A stretch of 64,000 nucleotides of DNA from Bacteroidota bacterium (GTDB lineage Bacteria > Bacteroidota > Bacteroidia > NS11-12g > UBA9320), in assembly GCA_002746305.1 (NCBI GenBank), contig NVWV01000011.1, forward strand, positions 1 to 64,000, read 5' to 3'. The notes under the pieces are model-generated. The model ran no database searches and was not told the DNA's origin. It saw nothing but the letters and a program-made list of their open reading frames with translations. Every line of letters starts with the position of its first letter. Within the stretch, counting starts at the first letter, position 1. This document shows positions 62,849 through 64,000 of the stretch, piece by piece. The position numbers and the translations under genes were made by a program.

Positions 62849-64000
62849 ATGAAAAGAATACTACAACTAATACTAATTTTACTCACTACAGTTTCATATC
62901 AAACTGCATTGGCACAATGGGCTCAATTAGGAAGCAAAATTAATGGAGAAGCTACTGGAGATCAATTCGGTCGTTCCCTTAGCGTAAGTGGTGATGGATT
63001 AACAATAGCAATAGGGGGCCATGCAAATGATGGGAATGGAGCAGACGCCGGACATGTAAGAGTGTTTAAAAATATTGCCGGTACTTGGGAGCAACAAGGA
63101 GGGGATATTGATGGTGAAGCTGCTTCTGATTACTCCGGAGGCTCGGTAAGTTTAAGTAATGATGGCTTAATTGTAGCTATTGGTGCGATCGGAAATAGTG
63201 TATTTAAGGGTCATACTAGGATTTTTAAAAATGTTGCAGGAACATGGGTGCAACAGGGTGCAGATATTGATGGTGTGAGTCTCTTCGGAAGCTCTGTAAG
63301 TTTAAGCAGTGATGGGTTAACAGTAGTAATAGGATCTAGAGGAAGCAGTGCCCCTACTAAGATATATAAATATATTTCAGGAACATGGTTGCAACAGGGT
63401 GCAGATATTGACGGTGAAGTTTCAGGCGATAAATCGGGACATTCTGTAAGTATAAGTGGAGATGGGTTAACGGTAGCCATTGGAGCTCCTAATAACGACG
63501 GAAATGGAGCAGATGCTGGCCACGTAAGGATTTTTAAAAATGTTGCAGGAACGTGGGTGCAACAAGGAGGAGATATTGACGGTGAAGCTGCTGGTGATGA
63601 GTCAGGAAGTTCCATTAGCCTAACGAATGATGGCTTGACAGTAGCTATTGGAGCTATGAAGAATGAGGGGAATGGAGCAAACGCAGGACATGTTCGAGTT
63701 TATAAAAATGTTGCGGGAACGTGGGTGCAGCAAGGAGGAGATATTGACGGTGAAGCAGCCAGTGATCGATCAGGTCATTCTGTAAGTCTAAGTGACGATG
63801 GTATAACAGTGGTTATCGGGGCTGTTGGCAATGTTGGCGGTGCAACGGGTGCATCACCCGCTGGTCATGCTAGGGTATATAGAAATGTTTCAGGCACTTG
63901 GGTACAACTCGGAGGAGATTTTGATGGAGAATATTCTGGTGATGCAGCAGGATGGTCCGTAGGTATAAGTAATGACGGATTAAAGGTAGCAGTTGCTGCT
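62849..64000 (+). CDS. Secreted tandem-repeat protein, FG-GAP/propeller-like (partial)
   Basis: 384 codons from ATG 62849 with no stop before the window edge. A signal peptide (ending LAQ) is followed by repeats of roughly 50-60 residues, each built on S-x-S-x-D-G-L-x-x-A-I-G-A and ending G-T-W-x-Q-Q-G-x-D-I-D-G-E. Seven repeats start in the window; some are nearly identical (AGTWVQQGGDIDGEAA). The pattern resembles FG-GAP or propeller blades of surface proteins. A T9SS sorting domain would be expected beyond the window, but this is inference. Confidence 0.88.
   Translation, partial: MKRILQLILILLTTVSYQTALAQWAQLGSKINGEATGDQFGRSLSVSGDGLTIAIGGHANDGNGADAGHVRVFKNIAGTWEQQGGDIDGEAASDYSGGSVSLSNDGLIVAIGAIGNSVFKGHTRIFKNVAGTWVQQGADIDGVSLFGSSVSLSSDGLTVVIGSRGSSAPTKIYKYISGTWLQQGADIDGEVSGDKSGHSVSISGDGLTVAIGAPNNDGNGADAGHVRIFKNVAGTWVQQGGDIDGEAAGDESGSSISLTNDGLTVAIGAMKNEGNGANAGHVRVYKNVAGTWVQQGGDIDGEAASDRSGHSVSLSDDGITVVIGAVGNVGGATGASPAGHARVYRNVSGTWVQLGGDFDGEYSGDAAGWSVGISNDGLKVAVAA

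Overview
The window is AT-rich chromosomal DNA from a member of the Bacteroidota that uses the type IX secretion system (T9SS). The evidence is several large proteins ending in T9SS sorting domains, two PorV/PorQ-like barrels, a type B (gliding-motility-associated) C-terminal domain, a histidine kinase/receiver/AraC hybrid regulator, and promoters of the TTG-N19-20-TAnnTTTG type. Nothing in the sequence fixes a genus.

Layout. 1-5.8 kb: end of a secreted protein and a PorV-like barrel, then greA-HIT, ruvC on the opposite strand, and an overlapping three-gene envelope operon (UPF0104-type membrane protein, glycosyltransferase, small unknown). 5.9-14 kb: housekeeping metabolism (citrate synthase, an amidohydrolase lipoprotein, a subtilase, a methylcrotonyl-CoA-carboxylase-type beta subunit), the 4.5S/SRP RNA gene with a textbook promoter and a T-tail, a transaldolase and a polyprenol-phosphate mannosyltransferase-like protein. 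14-29.5 kb: three giant T9SS cargo proteins (1433, 822 and 1588 aa) with a membrane hybrid sensor/AraC regulator among them. That regulator has Arg where the kinase His should be.

29.5-35 kb: a minus-strand group of three lipoproteins (diheme c-type peroxidase of the bCcP/MauG class, a copper-amine-oxidase-like protein that seems to lack copper ligands, and a propeller-like protein) directly downstream of atpD-atpC. The atp terminator hairpin lies inside the first codons of the peroxidase gene. 35-41 kb: an orphan NtrC-type regulator with an Hpt protein, a CrtI-like desaturase/hydrolase pair, and a divergent fusion of a ferritin-like and a DUF362-like domain. 40.8-46 kb: a five-gene operon M23 peptidase-MerR-PorQ-like-HhH barrel-pdxJ, divergent from alaS. 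48-53.4 kb: gatB, a TlpA-like thioredoxin, a small lipoprotein, and a PhoB/PhoR-type two-component pair.

53.4-59.8 kb is accessory and decayed: a PorT-like barrel, a type B CTD propeller protein, small orphan secreted or lipoprotein ORFs, the broken 3' end of a second type B CTD gene, a truncated IS3 orfA, palindromes, and a thioredoxin-like lipoprotein with a 12-base homopolymer. 59.8-64 kb: a TPR-LytS kinase with a LytTR regulator, followed by a repeat-built secreted protein that runs off the window.

The most unusual system is the peroxidase/amine-oxidase-like operon. It resembles a MauG-type maturase placed next to a candidate substrate. Everything about its activity is inference. No tRNA, rRNA or CRISPR array was seen.
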